64,000 bases of DNA from Rhodocyclaceae bacterium (GTDB lineage: Bacteria > Pseudomonadota > Gammaproteobacteria > Burkholderiales > Ga0077523), in the NCBI GenBank assembly GCA_020248405.1, contig JADCHQ010000008.1:1-64000 (forward strand). The letters are read 5' to 3'. The notes beneath the pieces were generated by a model. That model had not been told where the DNA came from, did no database searches, and was given only the letters and a program-made list of their open reading frames with translations. Positions 17,028 through 27,217 of this stretch are shown piece after piece; within the stretch, counting starts at the first letter, position 1; every line of letters starts with the position of its first letter. The translations under genes were made by a program, and so were the position numbers.

Positions 17028-18418
17028 AGCCCGCTCTCGGTCCACTTGCGCACCTGATAGCGCTGCAAGCGCACCTCGGGGTCCCAGAAATCCGCTGCCA
17101 GGGAGGCTTTGCGCTTGAGCTGGGCCATGAACTGGCGCGGCTCGGGCAGGTCGTCCCAGACCTGGGGCAGGAAGGTGGCGCGCTGGCCGCGCCATTGCAG
17201 GATGACGCCGTCCACGCCCGGACGCAGTTGCGCCAGCGCGCCGGCCTCGTCATCGAACACCAGCGTCTCGGAGGCGCCCAGCAGCGACACCTCCACCTCC
17301 ACGGCGTCGAACTCGCGAAGGCCTAGGGGCGGGAAGCGCGGGTCGAGAAAGGCGGCCGCGCGGGCGTTGTGGCGCACGTCCTCGCCCAGCGGGCGTTGGA
17401 CCTGGAGCGAGCCGATGCAGCCGCGCAGGGCGCCTTGCTTGCGCAGGGTGACGAAGGTGGCGCCGGGTTCGGCCAGGAAGGGGGCACCCGTGCGGGCGGT
17501 GAGGTCGAGGCCCAGTTGGCGGCCGATGGTGGCGCGGGCCAGGGCGAGCAGAATGCGGCCCCGCGAAGGGTGCTGGCGGTCGGTGGCAGCGCTGGCCGGA
17601 CCCTGGGTGCGCCGGGCGGCAGGCTCTCGGAACGCCACCGCCGCGTAGCCCACCACGCGTGTTCGGTCGCCCGCCGTGTCGCCCGAGTTGCGCAGGTCCA
17701 GCAGTTCGGGCTCGAGACCGCGGCGGCGCGCCGCCAGCAGCAGGCCGTTGATGGCCGTGACCCCGCAGGCTTGGTGATGGTCGAGGTTTGGTTCGAGCGC
17801 GAGGATGTCCTGCACTGCGCCGTGGTCGGTGTGCTGGGCGGTCTCGTAGGGCAGGTAGTGCGACAGGTCGGAGCTGATGACGATGCGCGTCTCGGGGCCT
17901 CCCCACAGCTGATCGAGGACCAGCGCCACCTGCTCGGGGGCGGCATCGCCCACCACCAGCGGCACGAGGGAAAACTCCCCCAGCGCCTCCTGGAGGAAGG
18001 GCAGGTGCACCTCGACAGCGTGTTCCGGGCCGTGGGCATCGGGGTTTTCGGTTATCCAGGCGAACTCCCGCAGACCGTCGACGGCGGCCAGGTCCACGGG
18101 CACCAGGCCCAGGGGCGTGGCAAACGCCGTGCAGCCTGGCAGGGCCATCCCGCGCAGCGCCACGTGGTGCGCCGGGGCCAGCAGCACCACGCGCGATACC
18201 TGACCGCGCAGCGGCGCGAGCCGGGCGTAGGCGCGGGCGGCCACGGCGCCGGAATACGGGTAGCCCGCGTGGGGCGCCACCAGCGCCTTGGGCGCCGGGC
18301 CGCCCGCGGGCGCCTGGGCAAGCAGCGCGCGCACCTGGCCGCGCAGCCGCCTGGCCTCGGCCGGGTAGAAGCTGCCGGCCACGGCGGGAGGGCGGATGCA
18401 ACCAGGGTTCGTGGGCAT
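17024..18418 (-). CDS. Fused Memo-AMMECR1 protein (AmmeMemoRadiSam system)
   Basis: A 464-residue two-domain protein. Residues 1 to about 275 are a Memo domain, related to extradiol dioxygenases: IRPPAVAGSFYPAE opens it, then APHAGYPYSG, VLLAPAHHVALRG, EHAVEVHLPFLQ, ISSDLSHYLPY and CGVTAINGLL carry the conserved His, Cys and acidic residues. From about 285 onward it is an AMMECR1 domain with FVTLRKQGALRGCIGS and FLPQVWDDLPEP. Many genomes encode these as separate proteins A and B, so this is a natural fusion. ATG 18418 fits the domain start. A candidate promoter lies only six bases upstream, so the mRNA may be leaderless. The function is undetermined. Confidence 0.87.
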
Positions 18419-18424
18419 GATTCG

Positions 18425-18453
18425 AAAGTATGGGCAACAGGGCACCGCTGCAA
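18425..18453 (-). promoter_or_regulatory. Weak candidate promoter of the Memo-AMMECR1/radical SAM operon
   Basis: Minus-strand TTGCAG (18453-18448) and TACTTT (18430-18425) are separated by 17 bases. The -10 would end six bases before the ATG at 18418, so transcription would begin at or very near the start codon. Both boxes are imperfect. Confidence 0.3.
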
Positions 18454-18482
18454 GGCGGCAAGCCCCGCGGGCCTCAGCGGTG

Positions 18483-18512
18483 TTGACGCGGCGCAGCGCG
18501 GACGACTACCTT
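18483..18512 (+). promoter_or_regulatory. Candidate promoter of the tandem RND efflux operon
   Basis: TTGACG at 18483 and TACCTT at 18507 are separated by 18 bases. The -35 matches the consensus in five of six positions; the -10 is weak. The predicted transcript would begin near 18519 and include the small ORF at 18552 before the adaptor gene. Confidence 0.4.
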
Positions 18513-18551
18513 GACGCCCCTTCCGTTCTGGTTTCTCCCCCCTTCGCTGTC

Positions 18552-18668
18552 ATGTCCACCAAGAAATTCCTGCCCGCAACGCCCGGGCGCATGGCTTTGC
18601 GCCGCCGCGGCGCGTGCGGGCATGCGCCGCGAACCATCCCGCTCGCCCAGCCCGGGCGGCGGCCATGA
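18552..18668 (+). CDS. Possible 38-residue leader ORF coupled to the first RND adaptor
   Basis: An ATG at 18552 opens 38 codons (starting MSTKKFLPATPGRMALRRRG, arginine/proline-rich) that end in TGA at 18668. This stop overlaps the adaptor ATG at 18665 in an ATGA arrangement, as seen for translationally coupled genes. There is no clear ribosome binding site before its ATG, and I recognise no family. It could be a leader peptide or a chance frame in GC-rich DNA. Confidence 0.25.
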   Translation: MSTKKFLPATPGRMALRRRGACGHAPRTIPLAQPGRRP

Positions 18669-19822
18669 ACCCGGTGTCGCCGGGATTTGGCGGCGCGCCG
18701 CGGCGCCGCCGCTGGTGGTGGGCGGGGGCAGTGCTGCTTGTGCTGGCCCTGGGGGCCGCGGGGGTGGCCTGGAAAAAGCGTCAGGCGCCCGCGCCGGCCA
18801 GCGCGCCCGCCGCGGCGGCGAGAGTCATGGAAGTGGCCCAGGCCGACCTGGAGACCGTGCGCCGCGAGGCCTTCGGCCGCCTGGTGCCCCTGTCGGGCAG
18901 TCTGCGGCCGGCCGAATGGACGGTGGTGAAGTCCAAGGTGGCGGGCGAGCTGAGCGTGCTCACCGTGCGCGAGGGCGAGCGCGTGGCCCGGGGCGCGGTG
19001 CTGGCGCGCTTCGACGACCGCGACCTGCAGGCGCGGGTGGCCGAGCGCGGCGCGGTGCTGGAGGCGGCCCGCGCCCAGCTCGCGCTGGCGCGCAAGAACC
19101 AGGCTTCCAGCGCCGAATTGCTGGCCACGGGCTTCATCTCGCGCAACGCCTACGACACGGTGGCGAGCAACCTGGCCGTGGCCGAGGCCAACCTGCGGGC
19201 CGCCGAGGCGCAGCTCGAGGTGACGCGCAAGGCGCTGGCCGACGCCGTGGTGCTGTCGCCCATGGCGGGCATCGTGGCCGAGCGCTATGCCCGCCCCGGC
19301 GAGAAGCTGCCGGTGGATGCGCGCCTCATGTGGCTGGTGGATCTGTCGCGCCTCGAGCTGGAGGCCGAGGTGCCGGCGGCCGACATTGCCGCCTTGCTGC
19401 CGGGCCAGGCGGTGGAGTTCACGGTGGAGGGCTTCGAGGGCCGCGCCTTCCAGGGCACCGTGGCGCGCATCAATCCGGCCGCCGATGAGCGCTCGCGCAC
19501 CCTCAAGGTGTACGTGTTGCTGCCCAATCCCGACGAGGCCCTGAAGGGCGGCATGTTCGCCAAGGGCACCCTGCGCCTGTCGGTGGGACGCGAGGCCGTG
19601 GTGGTGCCGCAGGCGGCGCTGCGCGAGGAGAACGGCGAGGCCGTGGCCTGGGTGCTGGAGGGCGACACGGTGGCGCGGCGGGCGGTGAAGCTGGGCGCCC
19701 GCGACCCCGGCCGCGGGGTGGTGGAGGTGCTCGACGGCCTGAAGCCGGGCGAGCGCATGTTGCGTGCCTCCATCACCAACGTCGCACCGGGCGCGCGTGT
19801 GCGCCTGGTGGGCGCCCCCTGA
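18665..19822 (+). CDS. RND efflux periplasmic adaptor subunit (membrane fusion protein)
   Basis: A 385-residue HlyD/AcrA-type adaptor. An uncleaved anchor or signal (WWWAGAVLLVLALGAAGVAW, about residues 13-34) is followed by the first half of the lipoyl domain (VKSKVAGELSVLTVREGERV). A short helical hairpin, the second lipoyl half (VLSPMAGIVAERYARPGEKL) and the beta-barrel and membrane-proximal domains complete the fold. It links the inner-membrane pump to an outer-membrane channel. The permease gene begins 13 bases downstream. The start at MNPVSPG is chosen because it precedes the basic RRRR and hydrophobic stretch; the frame opening at 18614 has no support. Confidence 0.87.
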   Translation: MNPVSPGFGGAPRRRRWWWAGAVLLVLALGAAGVAWKKRQAPAPASAPAAAARVMEVAQADLETVRREAFGRLVPLSGSLRPAEWTVVKSKVAGELSVLTVREGERVARGAVLARFDDRDLQARVAERGAVLEAARAQLALARKNQASSAELLATGFISRNAYDTVASNLAVAEANLRAAEAQLEVTRKALADAVVLSPMAGIVAERYARPGEKLPVDARLMWLVDLSRLELEAEVPAADIAALLPGQAVEFTVEGFEGRAFQGTVARINPAADERSRTLKVYVLLPNPDEALKGGMFAKGTLRLSVGREAVVVPQAALREENGEAVAWVLEGDTVARRAVKLGARDPGRGVVEVLDGLKPGERMLRASITNVAPGARVRLVGAP

Positions 19823-19835
19823 GGGGCAGGCCGCC

Positions 19836-22800
19836 GTGTGGTTCACCCGCGTCAGCATTTCCAACCCGGTGTTCGCCACCATGCTCATGGCGGCTCTGCT
19901 GGTGCTGGGGCTGTTTTCCTACAAGCGGCTGTCGGTGGAGCAGTTTCCCAATGTGGATTTCCCGGTGGTGGTGGTCACCACCAGCTACCCCGGAGCCTCG
20001 CCGGAAGTGGTGGAAACGGATCTCACCCGGCCCATCGAGGAGGCGGTCAACACCATCAGCGGCCTGAAGACCCTCACCTCGCGCTCCTACGAGGGCCAGT
20101 CCATCGTCATCGCCGAGTTCGACCTGTTGACCGACCCCACGGTGGCGGCCCAGAACGTGCGCGAGAAGGTGGCGGGGGTGAAGGCGCGCTTCCGGCGCGA
20201 AGTGGATGAGCCGGTGATCTCGCGCTTCAACCCCGACGAGCAGCCGGTGGTGGCGGTGGCGGTGCGCTCGTCCAAGCGCGGCCTGCGCGAGCTCACCACT
20301 CTGGCCGACCAGGTGGTGGTGAAGCGGCTGGAGTCGGCTCGCGGGGTGGGGCGGGTGACGCTGGTGGGCGGGGTGCGCCGCGAGGTGCAGGTGCAGTTGA
20401 AGCCCGCCGAACTGGAAGCCCTGGGCGTGGGCGTGGACCAGGTGATCCAGGCCATCAGCCGCGAGAACCAGGAGCTGCCCGCCGGCGCCCTGACCAGCCG
20501 CGAGTCGGAACGGCTGGTGAAGGTGCAGGGGCGCATCGCCTCGGTGCAGCAGTTCCGCGACATCATCGTGGCGCGACGCGGCGCGTCGCCGGTGCACCTG
20601 TGGCAGGTGGCCAACGTGGTGGACGGCCAGCAGGAAGAGGAGAACGTGGCGCTGGTGAACGGCGTGCGCGGCATCGCCATCGACGTAGTGAAGGCCCAGG
20701 ACGCCAACACCATCGCCGTGGTGGACGGGGTGCGCAAGGCGGTGGCCGAGCTCAAGGCGGCGCTGCCGCCCGATGTGGAGCTCGACGTGGTGCGCGACAC
20801 CTCCCTGGGCATCCGCAATTCCGTGTCCAACGTACAGCGCACCATCGTGGAGGGCGCGCTGCTCACCATCCTGATCGTGTGGCTGTTCCTGCGCTCCTGG
20901 CGCAGCACCGTGATCACCGGGCTCACGCTGCCCATCGCCCTGATCGGCACCTTCACCGTGCTCTACGCCATGGGCTTCACCCTGAACGTGATGACGCTCA
21001 TGGCCATGTCGTTGTCGGTGGGGCTTCTCATCGATGACGCCATCGTGGTGCGCGAGAACATCGTGCGCCACGCCAACATGGGAAAGGATCACCGCACCGC
21101 GGCGCTGGAGGGCACCCAGGAGATCGGCCTGGCGGTGATGGCCACCACCCTCACCATCTGCGCGGTGTTCGTGCCGGTGGCCTTCATGGGCGGCATCATC
21201 GGGCGCTTCTTCTACTCCTTCGGGCTGACGGTGGTGTCGGCGGTTCTGCTGTCCATGCTGGTGAGCTTCACGCTCGATCCCATGCTCTCCAGCGTGTGGC
21301 ACGACCCGGAGGCCGGCGGCGTGAAGGGACGCGGTCCGGTGGCGCGGCTGCTGCAGCTCTCCGAGGCGCTGTTCGAGGCGGTGAGCGGTTTCTACCAGCG
21401 GCTGGTGGCCTGGTCGCTGCGGCGGCGCAAGACGGTGCTGGCGCTGGCGGCGGTGAGCTTTTTCGGCAGTTTCCTGCTGGTGCCCCTGATCGGCTCGGAG
21501 TTCGTGCCCGAGTCCGACCTCAACGAGCTGCTGGTGTACGCCAACACGCCGGCGGGCTCGTCGCTGGAGTTCACCCAGTCCAAGGTGCGGCAGATGGACG
21601 CGGCGCTGCGCGAGTTCGGGGAGGTGGCCTACACCTACGCCACCATCAACACCGGCGTGGTGCAGGGGAAGAACTACGCCACTGTATTCGTGCGCCTGAA
21701 GGACCGGCGCGAACGCAGCCGGTCGCAAAAGCAGCTTGCCGCGCCGATCCGCGAGCGGCTGTCGCGGCTGGCGGGGCTGGAGGTCACCTACGTGGGCGCC
21801 TATTCCTCCGTGTCCAGCGGCAAGCCGCTGCAGGTGAGCGTGCAAGGCGCCGACATCGCCGTGCTGGAGCGCCTGTCCGCGCAGGTGCTGGAGTCGATGC
21901 GCGGCATGTCCGGCCCGGTGGATCTGGATTCGTCGCTCAAGGCCGCCAAGCCCACGGTGGAAGTGCGCCTGAACCGCGAGGTGGCGAGCGATCTGGGCGT
22001 GGGCATCGCCCAGGTGGGGGCCGCGCTGCGCCCGTTGCTGGCGGGCGAGGCGGTGAGCGCCTGGAAGGCCCCCGACGGCGAGAACTACGACGTGCGCGTG
22101 CGCCTGCCGGTGGACGAGCGGCGCAACACCGCCGACCTGGAGCGCCTGTCGCTGGTGAGCCAGCACGCCGGCGCCGATGGCGGGCCGCGCATGGTGGCGC
22201 TGCGCCAGGTGGCCGCGTTCGTGCCCACCCTGGGCGCCACCCAGATCAACCGCCGCGATCTGCGCCGCGAGGTGCTGGTGACCGCCAACGTGACCGGCCG
22301 CCCCGCCGGCGACGTGGGTCGTGAACTCAAGGCCAGGCTGGCGGCTATCGAGCTGCCGCCGGGTTACCGCATGGTGATCGGCGGCTCCACCAAGGACATC
22401 CAGGAGACCATGGGTTACGCCATCTCGGCCCTGGGCCTGGCGGTGGTGTTCATCTACCTGATCCTTGCCTCCCAGTTCCGCAGCTACCTGCAGCCGCTGG
22501 CCATCATGGTGTCGCTGCCGCTGTCGCTGGTGGGGGTGCTGCTGGCGCTGCTGGCGTGGCGCTCCACCCTCAACATCTTCTCTATCATCGGCTTCATCAT
22601 GCTCATGGGTCTGGTGACCAAGAACGCCATCCTCCTGGTGGATTTCGTCAACCAGGCCCGCAGCCGCGGCATGGCGCGCGCCGAGGCTATCGTGGAGGCG
22701 GCCCGTGTGCGCCTGCGCCCGATCCTCATGACCACCGCCGCCATGGTGTTTGGCATGCTGCCCCTGGCCCTGGGCCTGGGCGAGGGCTCGGAGGCACGGG

Positions 22801-22964
22801 CGCCCATGGCGCACGCGGTGATTGGCGGGGTGATCGCATCCACGCTGCTTACCTTGCTGATAGTGCCTGTGGTATTTACGTACCTTGACGACCTGGGATC
22901 GCGCCTGCGACGGCTGTTTGGCGCCCCGGCCGTGCCGGGCGACGCGAACAAGGACTCCGCATGA
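19836..22964 (+). CDS. RND efflux permease, HAE1 (AcrB-like) family
   Basis: A 1042-residue inner-membrane proton-drug antiporter. It starts with GTG at 19836 ([20 protein letters not shown]), preceded by GAGGGGCAGG. Landmarks are [20 protein letters not shown] in the first periplasmic part, the TM4 proton-relay pair in [15 protein letters not shown], and the second-half [16 protein letters not shown]. Twelve membrane helices and two large periplasmic loops are expected, and the length is normal. It overlaps the next adaptor gene by ATGA, so the two pumps are co-translated. Substrates cannot be read from the sequence. No TolC-like outer-membrane factor gene is present in the window. Confidence 0.9.
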   Translation: MWFTRVSISNPVFATMLMAALLVLGLFSYKRLSVEQFPNVDFPVVVVTTSYPGASPEVVETDLTRPIEEAVNTISGLKTLTSRSYEGQSIVIAEFDLLTDPTVAAQNVREKVAGVKARFRREVDEPVISRFNPDEQPVVAVAVRSSKRGLRELTTLADQVVVKRLESARGVGRVTLVGGVRREVQVQLKPAELEALGVGVDQVIQAISRENQELPAGALTSRESERLVKVQGRIASVQQFRDIIVARRGASPVHLWQVANVVDGQQEEENVALVNGVRGIAIDVVKAQDANTIAVVDGVRKAVAELKAALPPDVELDVVRDTSLGIRNSVSNVQRTIVEGALLTILIVWLFLRSWRSTVITGLTLPIALIGTFTVLYAMGFTLNVMTLMAMSLSVGLLIDDAIVVRENIVRHANMGKDHRTAALEGTQEIGLAVMATTLTICAVFVPVAFMGGIIGRFFYSFGLTVVSAVLLSMLVSFTLDPMLSSVWHDPEAGGVKGRGPVARLLQLSEALFEAVSGFYQRLVAWSLRRRKTVLALAAVSFFGSFLLVPLIGSEFVPESDLNELLVYANTPAGSSLEFTQSKVRQMDAALREFGEVAYTYATINTGVVQGKNYATVFVRLKDRRERSRSQKQLAAPIRERLSRLAGLEVTYVGAYSSVSSGKPLQVSVQGADIAVLERLSAQVLESMRGMSGPVDLDSSLKAAKPTVEVRLNREVASDLGVGIAQVGAALRPLLAGEAVSAWKAPDGENYDVRVRLPVDERRNTADLERLSLVSQHAGADGGPRMVALRQVAAFVPTLGATQINRRDLRREVLVTANVTGRPAGDVGRELKARLAAIELPPGYRMVIGGSTKDIQETMGYAISALGLAVVFIYLILASQFRSYLQPLAIMVSLPLSLVGVLLALLAWRSTLNIFSIIGFIMLMGLVTKNAILLVDFVNQARSRGMARAEAIVEAARVRLRPILMTTAAMVFGMLPLALGLGEGSEARAPMAHAVIGGVIASTLLTLLIVPVVFTYLDDLGSRLRRLFGAPAVPGDANKDSA

Positions 22965-24070
22965 AACCTGCGCATCAGTTTTCGGTGCCTCCAATTGCTC
23001 TCGCCGTGGCAACGGCGCTGGGGGCGCTGCTGGCCTTGACGGCCTGTTCCAAGTCCGAGGCGCCGTCGGCGCCGCCACGGCTCGTGACGGTGGTGAAGGC
23101 GGGTGCTGACGATATCGGCAATCGCACCAGTTACACCGGTGAGGTGCGGGCTCGGTACGAGTCGGCGCTGGGCTTCCGTGTTCCTGGCAAGCTTGCCGAG
23201 CGGCTGGTGGAGGTGGGCGACATGGTGAAGGCGGGTCAGGCCCTGGCGCGGCTCGACCCTGCCGACCAGCGTCTGGCGGCGGAGACGGCGCGTCAGCAGG
23301 TGCTGGCCGCCGAGGTCAACCTCGCCCAGACCGAATCGGACGTCAAGCGCTTCAAGGAGCTTCACGAACAGGGCTTCATTAGTCCGGCGGACTTCGAGCG
23401 CCGCATGACCGGCCTGCGGGTGGCCGCGGCGCAACTGGAGCAGGCCCGCTCTCAACTGGGCCTGGCGCGCAATCAAGCGGTCTACACCACCCTGGCTGCC
23501 GACCACGCGGGCGTGGTGACCCAGGTGGCTGCCGAGGTGGGCCAGGTGCTGGCGGCGGGCCAGATGGTGTTCCGCGTGGCGCGGCCCGGCGAGAAGGAGG
23601 TGTGGATCCCGGTGCCGGAAAACCGGCTGGGCGAGCTTGCCAAGGCCAAGGAGGTGAGCGTGGATCTCTGGGCTGATGCGGCCACGCGCTTTCGCGGACG
23701 GGTGCGCGAGCTCGCGCCCAGCGCCGATCCGGTAACGCGCACCTATACCGCCAAGGTGACGCTGCTCGACCCTGCGCCGGGGGTGCAACTGGGCATGACG
23801 GCCAATGTGCGCTTCGCCGGGGCCGGCGCCCGGGGCGGTTTGCGTCTGCCGGGCACGGCCTTGTTCAAGAAGGGCGAGCAGGCCGCCGTCTGGGTGGTGG
23901 ACGCCGCCACCTCGCAGGTGCATCTGCGCCCGGTGGGCGTGGGTGCGTACTTCGAGGATCACGTCAACGTCACCAGCGGGCTGCAGGCCGGCGAGACGGT
24001 AGTGCGCGCCGGCGTGCACAAGCTGTTCGAAGGCGAGAAGGTGCGCATCGCCGCCGACGCGCCGCAATGA
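22961..24070 (+). CDS. RND efflux periplasmic adaptor, lipoprotein type
   Basis: A 369-residue adaptor with a lipoprotein signal: hydrophobic ALGALLALTAC with Cys29 as the likely lipidated residue. The lipoyl halves (GFRVPGKLAERLVEVGDMVK and LAADHAGVVTQVAAEVGQVL) flank a helical hairpin that starts around LAAETARQQVLAAEVNL, and a barrel domain follows. It differs clearly from the adaptor at 18665, so this is a second system, not a tandem duplication. ATGA overlaps join it to both neighbouring permease genes. It should serve the downstream permease, by the usual gene order. Confidence 0.88.
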   Translation: MKPAHQFSVPPIALAVATALGALLALTACSKSEAPSAPPRLVTVVKAGADDIGNRTSYTGEVRARYESALGFRVPGKLAERLVEVGDMVKAGQALARLDPADQRLAAETARQQVLAAEVNLAQTESDVKRFKELHEQGFISPADFERRMTGLRVAAAQLEQARSQLGLARNQAVYTTLAADHAGVVTQVAAEVGQVLAAGQMVFRVARPGEKEVWIPVPENRLGELAKAKEVSVDLWADAATRFRGRVRELAPSADPVTRTYTAKVTLLDPAPGVQLGMTANVRFAGAGARGGLRLPGTALFKKGEQAAVWVVDAATSQVHLRPVGVGAYFEDHVNVTSGLQAGETVVRAGVHKLFEGEKVRIAADAPQ

Positions 24071-27000
24071 TCTCCACCCGTGTCAACCTGTCCGAATGGG
24101 CACTGCGCCATCAGCCGCTGGTGCTGTACTTCATGCTCGCCCTCAGCGTTGCGGGCGTGGTTTCCTTCCTGAAACTGGGTCAGGCGGAGGATCCCGATTT
24201 CACCTTCAAAGTGATGGTGGTGCGCACGCTGTGGCCCGGCGCCACGGCCCGCGAGGTGGAGCAACAGGTCACCGAACGGCTGGAGAAGAAGCTCCAGGAG
24301 GTCCCGTGGTTCGACTTCACGCGCAGCTACTCCAAACCGGGCGAGTCGCTGATCTTCGTCACCCTCAAGGATTTCACCCCGCCCAAGGCGGTGCCCGACG
24401 CCTTCTACCAGGCACGCAAGAAGGTGGGCGACATCCGTTACACCCTACCTGCCGGTGTGCAGGGGCCGTTCTTCAACGACGAGTTCGGCGACACCTTCGG
24501 CACTATCTATGCCTTCACGGGCGATGGGTTCGGCTATGCCGAGCTGCGCGACCGGGTGGAAGACGTGCGCCGCGAACTGCTGCGTGTGCCCAACGTGGGC
24601 AAGGTGGACTTGCTGGGCGAGCAGAAAGAGCGCGTCTGGGTGGAGATTTCCCACCGCAAGCTTGCCACCTTGGGCATCGATCCGCTGGCGATCTTCGCGG
24701 TGCTGCGCAGCCAGAATGAGCTTGCACCGGCTGGAAGCTTCGAGACCCGGGACGACAAGGTGTTCGTGCGCGTGTCGGGCCCCTTCACTTCGCTGGAGAG
24801 CATTCGCGAGATCGGCATCCAGGCCAACGGGCGGCTGTTTCGCCTGGGAGACATTGCGCGGGTGAGCCGCGGCTACGAGGATCCCCCGGAGCTGGTGTTC
24901 CGCTACAAGGGCGAACCGGCGCTGGGTTTGGCCGTGTCCATGCGCAAGGGTGGCGACATCATCGCCATGGGGCACGCGCTGCACCAGCGCATGGACGAGC
25001 TGGCCGCCGCGTTGCCCGCCGGTATCGACGTGCACAGGGTCGCGGACCAGCCCACGGTGGTGTCGCGGTCCGTCAGTGAGTTCATGAAGACCCTGGCCGA
25101 GGCGGTGATCATCGTGCTGGCGGTGAGCTTCATCAGCCTGGGTTTGCGCACCGGCATCGTGGTGGCGCTGTCCATTCCGCTGGTGCTGGCCGTGACCTTC
25201 CTGTTCATGCGCGTGTTCGACATCGATCTGCAGCGCATCTCGCTGGGGGCGCTCATCATCGGGCTGGGCTTGCTGGTGGATGACGCCATCATCGCCGTGG
25301 AGATGATGGCCATCAAGATGGAGCAGGGCTGGGATCGTCTCAAGGCGGGCAGCTACGCGTACACCTCCACCGCGCCCTCCATGCTCACCGGCACGCTGGT
25401 GACGGCGGCGGGTTTCCTGCCCGTGGGGCTGGCGAAATCGGCGGCTGGCGAGTACACCTTTTCCATCTTCGCGGTGGTGTGCATCTCGCTGCTGGTGTCG
25501 TGGGTGGTGGCGGTGGTGTTCACGCCTTACCTGGGTTTTCACCTGCTACCCGACTTCGCCAGGCAGGGCCACCAGGAGGGGCTGCTATCACGGCTCGCGC
25601 GCTTGGCGACCCGGCGCTCCAAGCCCGCGACCCCGCCGGGAGGCCATCACGGCGGCGACGTGTACGACCGGCCCTTCTACCGCGCCTTCCGCGCCGTTGT
25701 GACGTGGTGCGTCACGTTCCGCAAGACGGTGATCGTGGTCACGGTAGCGGTGTTCGTGCTCTCTATCGTCGGATTCGGCTTCGTGCAGCAGCAGTTCTTC
25801 CCCTCGGCCAACCGGCCCGAGCTGGTGGTGGACCTGTGGCTGCCCAACGGTGCTTCCATCGGCGCGACCGATGCGCAGGCGCGCCGTTTCGAGCAGGTGC
25901 TCGCCAAGGACCCGGATGTGGAGAGTTTCGTCGCCTACGTTGGCGGCGGCAGCCCGCGGTTCTATCTGCCCCTGGACCAGCAGTTGTTCAATCAGAACCT
26001 GGCGGAGTTCGTGGTCACGGCCCGCGACAACAAGGCGCGCGCCAGACTGCAGCAACGCCTGGAGGAACTGATCGAAACCGACTTCTCGCTGGTGCGCGGC
26101 CGGGTGTCGCCGCTGCAAAACGGCCCGCCCGTTCCCTATCCGGTGGCCTTCCGGGTGCGCGGCCCCGACTACGAGCAGATTCGCGTCATCGCCCTGCAGG
26201 TGGCCGATGTGCTGCGCGCCAGCCCCGACATGCGTCTGGTGCACCTGGACTGGAACGAGAAGAGCAAGGTGGTGAAGCTCGAGATCGACCAGAACAAGGC
26301 CCGCCTGGTGGGCGTCAGCAGCGCCGATCTGGCCAATGTGCTCAATTCCTTGATCACCGGCTATCGCATCACCGAGTTTCGCGAACGCGACAAGCTCATC
26401 GAGGTGCTGGCGCGGGCCGAGGGCACGGAACGCCGCTCCCTGGCGGAACTGGGCGACGTGAACATTCCCACCCAGAGCGGGCGCTGGATTCCGCTGTCGC
26501 AGGTGGCCCGCATCAGCTATGCCCTGGAGGATGGTGTCATCTGGCGGCGCAACCGCGTGCCCACCATCACCGTGCAGGGCGACATCGTCGGCAGCGTGCA
26601 GGCGCCGGTGGTGTCCAAGCGGCTGCAGCCGTTGATCGAACCCATCCGGCAGGCGCTGCCGCCCGGCTATTCCATCGAAATGGGCGGCGCCATCGAGGAA
26701 AGCGCCCGCAGCCAGGGCTCGGTGAATGCAGTCATTCCGGTGATGTTGATCACCGTCGTCACGCTGCTCATGATCCATCTGCAGAGCCTGCAGAAAACGC
26801 TGTTGGTGCTGCTCACGGCCCCCTTGGGGATCATTGGCGTGTGCCTGTTCCTGCTGGTGGGCAACGTGCCCTTCGGTTTCGTGGCCATGCTGGGCTTCAT
26901 CGCGTTGAACGGCATGATCATGCGCAACTCCATCATCCTGGTGGACCAGATCGAGCAGGACATCGAGGCGGGCCAGCCGCCATGGAATGCGGTGATCGAG

Positions 27001-27204
27001 GCCACCGTGCGGCGCTTCCGCCCCATCATGCTCACGGCGGCGGCCGCCATCCTGGCCATGATTCCGCTGTCGCGCTCCAATTTTTGGGGGCCCATGGCAG
27101 TGGCAATCATGGGGGGGCTGCTGGTGGCCACGGTGCTCACGCTGTTGTTCCTGCCAGCTCTCTACGCGGCCTGGTTCCGGGTACGCAAGCCCGCCCCGGC
27201 TTGA
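24067..27204 (+). CDS. RND efflux permease, second system
   Basis: A 1045-residue RND pump. The opening LSEWALRHQPLVLYFMLALS and KLGQAEDPDFTFKVMVV belong to a distinct HAE1 subgroup in which the segment after TM1 reads G-x-AEDPxF. TM4 has the acidic pair in GLGLLVDDAIIAVEMMAIKM, and the second half has GFIALNGMIMRNSIILVDQI. It is similar in size but not closely similar in sequence to the first permease. It is the last pump gene of the operon; the gamma-glutamyltransferase gene starts 13 bases later. Confidence 0.9.
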   Translation: MISTRVNLSEWALRHQPLVLYFMLALSVAGVVSFLKLGQAEDPDFTFKVMVVRTLWPGATAREVEQQVTERLEKKLQEVPWFDFTRSYSKPGESLIFVTLKDFTPPKAVPDAFYQARKKVGDIRYTLPAGVQGPFFNDEFGDTFGTIYAFTGDGFGYAELRDRVEDVRRELLRVPNVGKVDLLGEQKERVWVEISHRKLATLGIDPLAIFAVLRSQNELAPAGSFETRDDKVFVRVSGPFTSLESIREIGIQANGRLFRLGDIARVSRGYEDPPELVFRYKGEPALGLAVSMRKGGDIIAMGHALHQRMDELAAALPAGIDVHRVADQPTVVSRSVSEFMKTLAEAVIIVLAVSFISLGLRTGIVVALSIPLVLAVTFLFMRVFDIDLQRISLGALIIGLGLLVDDAIIAVEMMAIKMEQGWDRLKAGSYAYTSTAPSMLTGTLVTAAGFLPVGLAKSAAGEYTFSIFAVVCISLLVSWVVAVVFTPYLGFHLLPDFARQGHQEGLLSRLARLATRRSKPATPPGGHHGGDVYDRPFYRAFRAVVTWCVTFRKTVIVVTVAVFVLSIVGFGFVQQQFFPSANRPELVVDLWLPNGASIGATDAQARRFEQVLAKDPDVESFVAYVGGGSPRFYLPLDQQLFNQNLAEFVVTARDNKARARLQQRLEELIETDFSLVRGRVSPLQNGPPVPYPVAFRVRGPDYEQIRVIALQVADVLRASPDMRLVHLDWNEKSKVVKLEIDQNKARLVGVSSADLANVLNSLITGYRITEFRERDKLIEVLARAEGTERRSLAELGDVNIPTQSGRWIPLSQVARISYALEDGVIWRRNRVPTITVQGDIVGSVQAPVVSKRLQPLIEPIRQALPPGYSIEMGGAIEESARSQGSVNAVIPVMLITVVTLLMIHLQSLQKTLLVLLTAPLGIIGVCLFLLVGNVPFGFVAMLGFIALNGMIMRNSIILVDQIEQDIEAGQPPWNAVIEATVRRFRPIMLTAAAAILAMIPLSRSNFWGPMAVAIMGGLLVATVLTLLFLPALYAAWFRVRKPAPA

Positions 27205-27217
27205 GAAAGGATCAAAC

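Noticed and set aside
18419..18551. Looked for a riboswitch or regulator gene between the AMMECR1 and RND units
   Set aside because: Only promoter-like hexamers are present; no aptamer-like conserved structure was seen.
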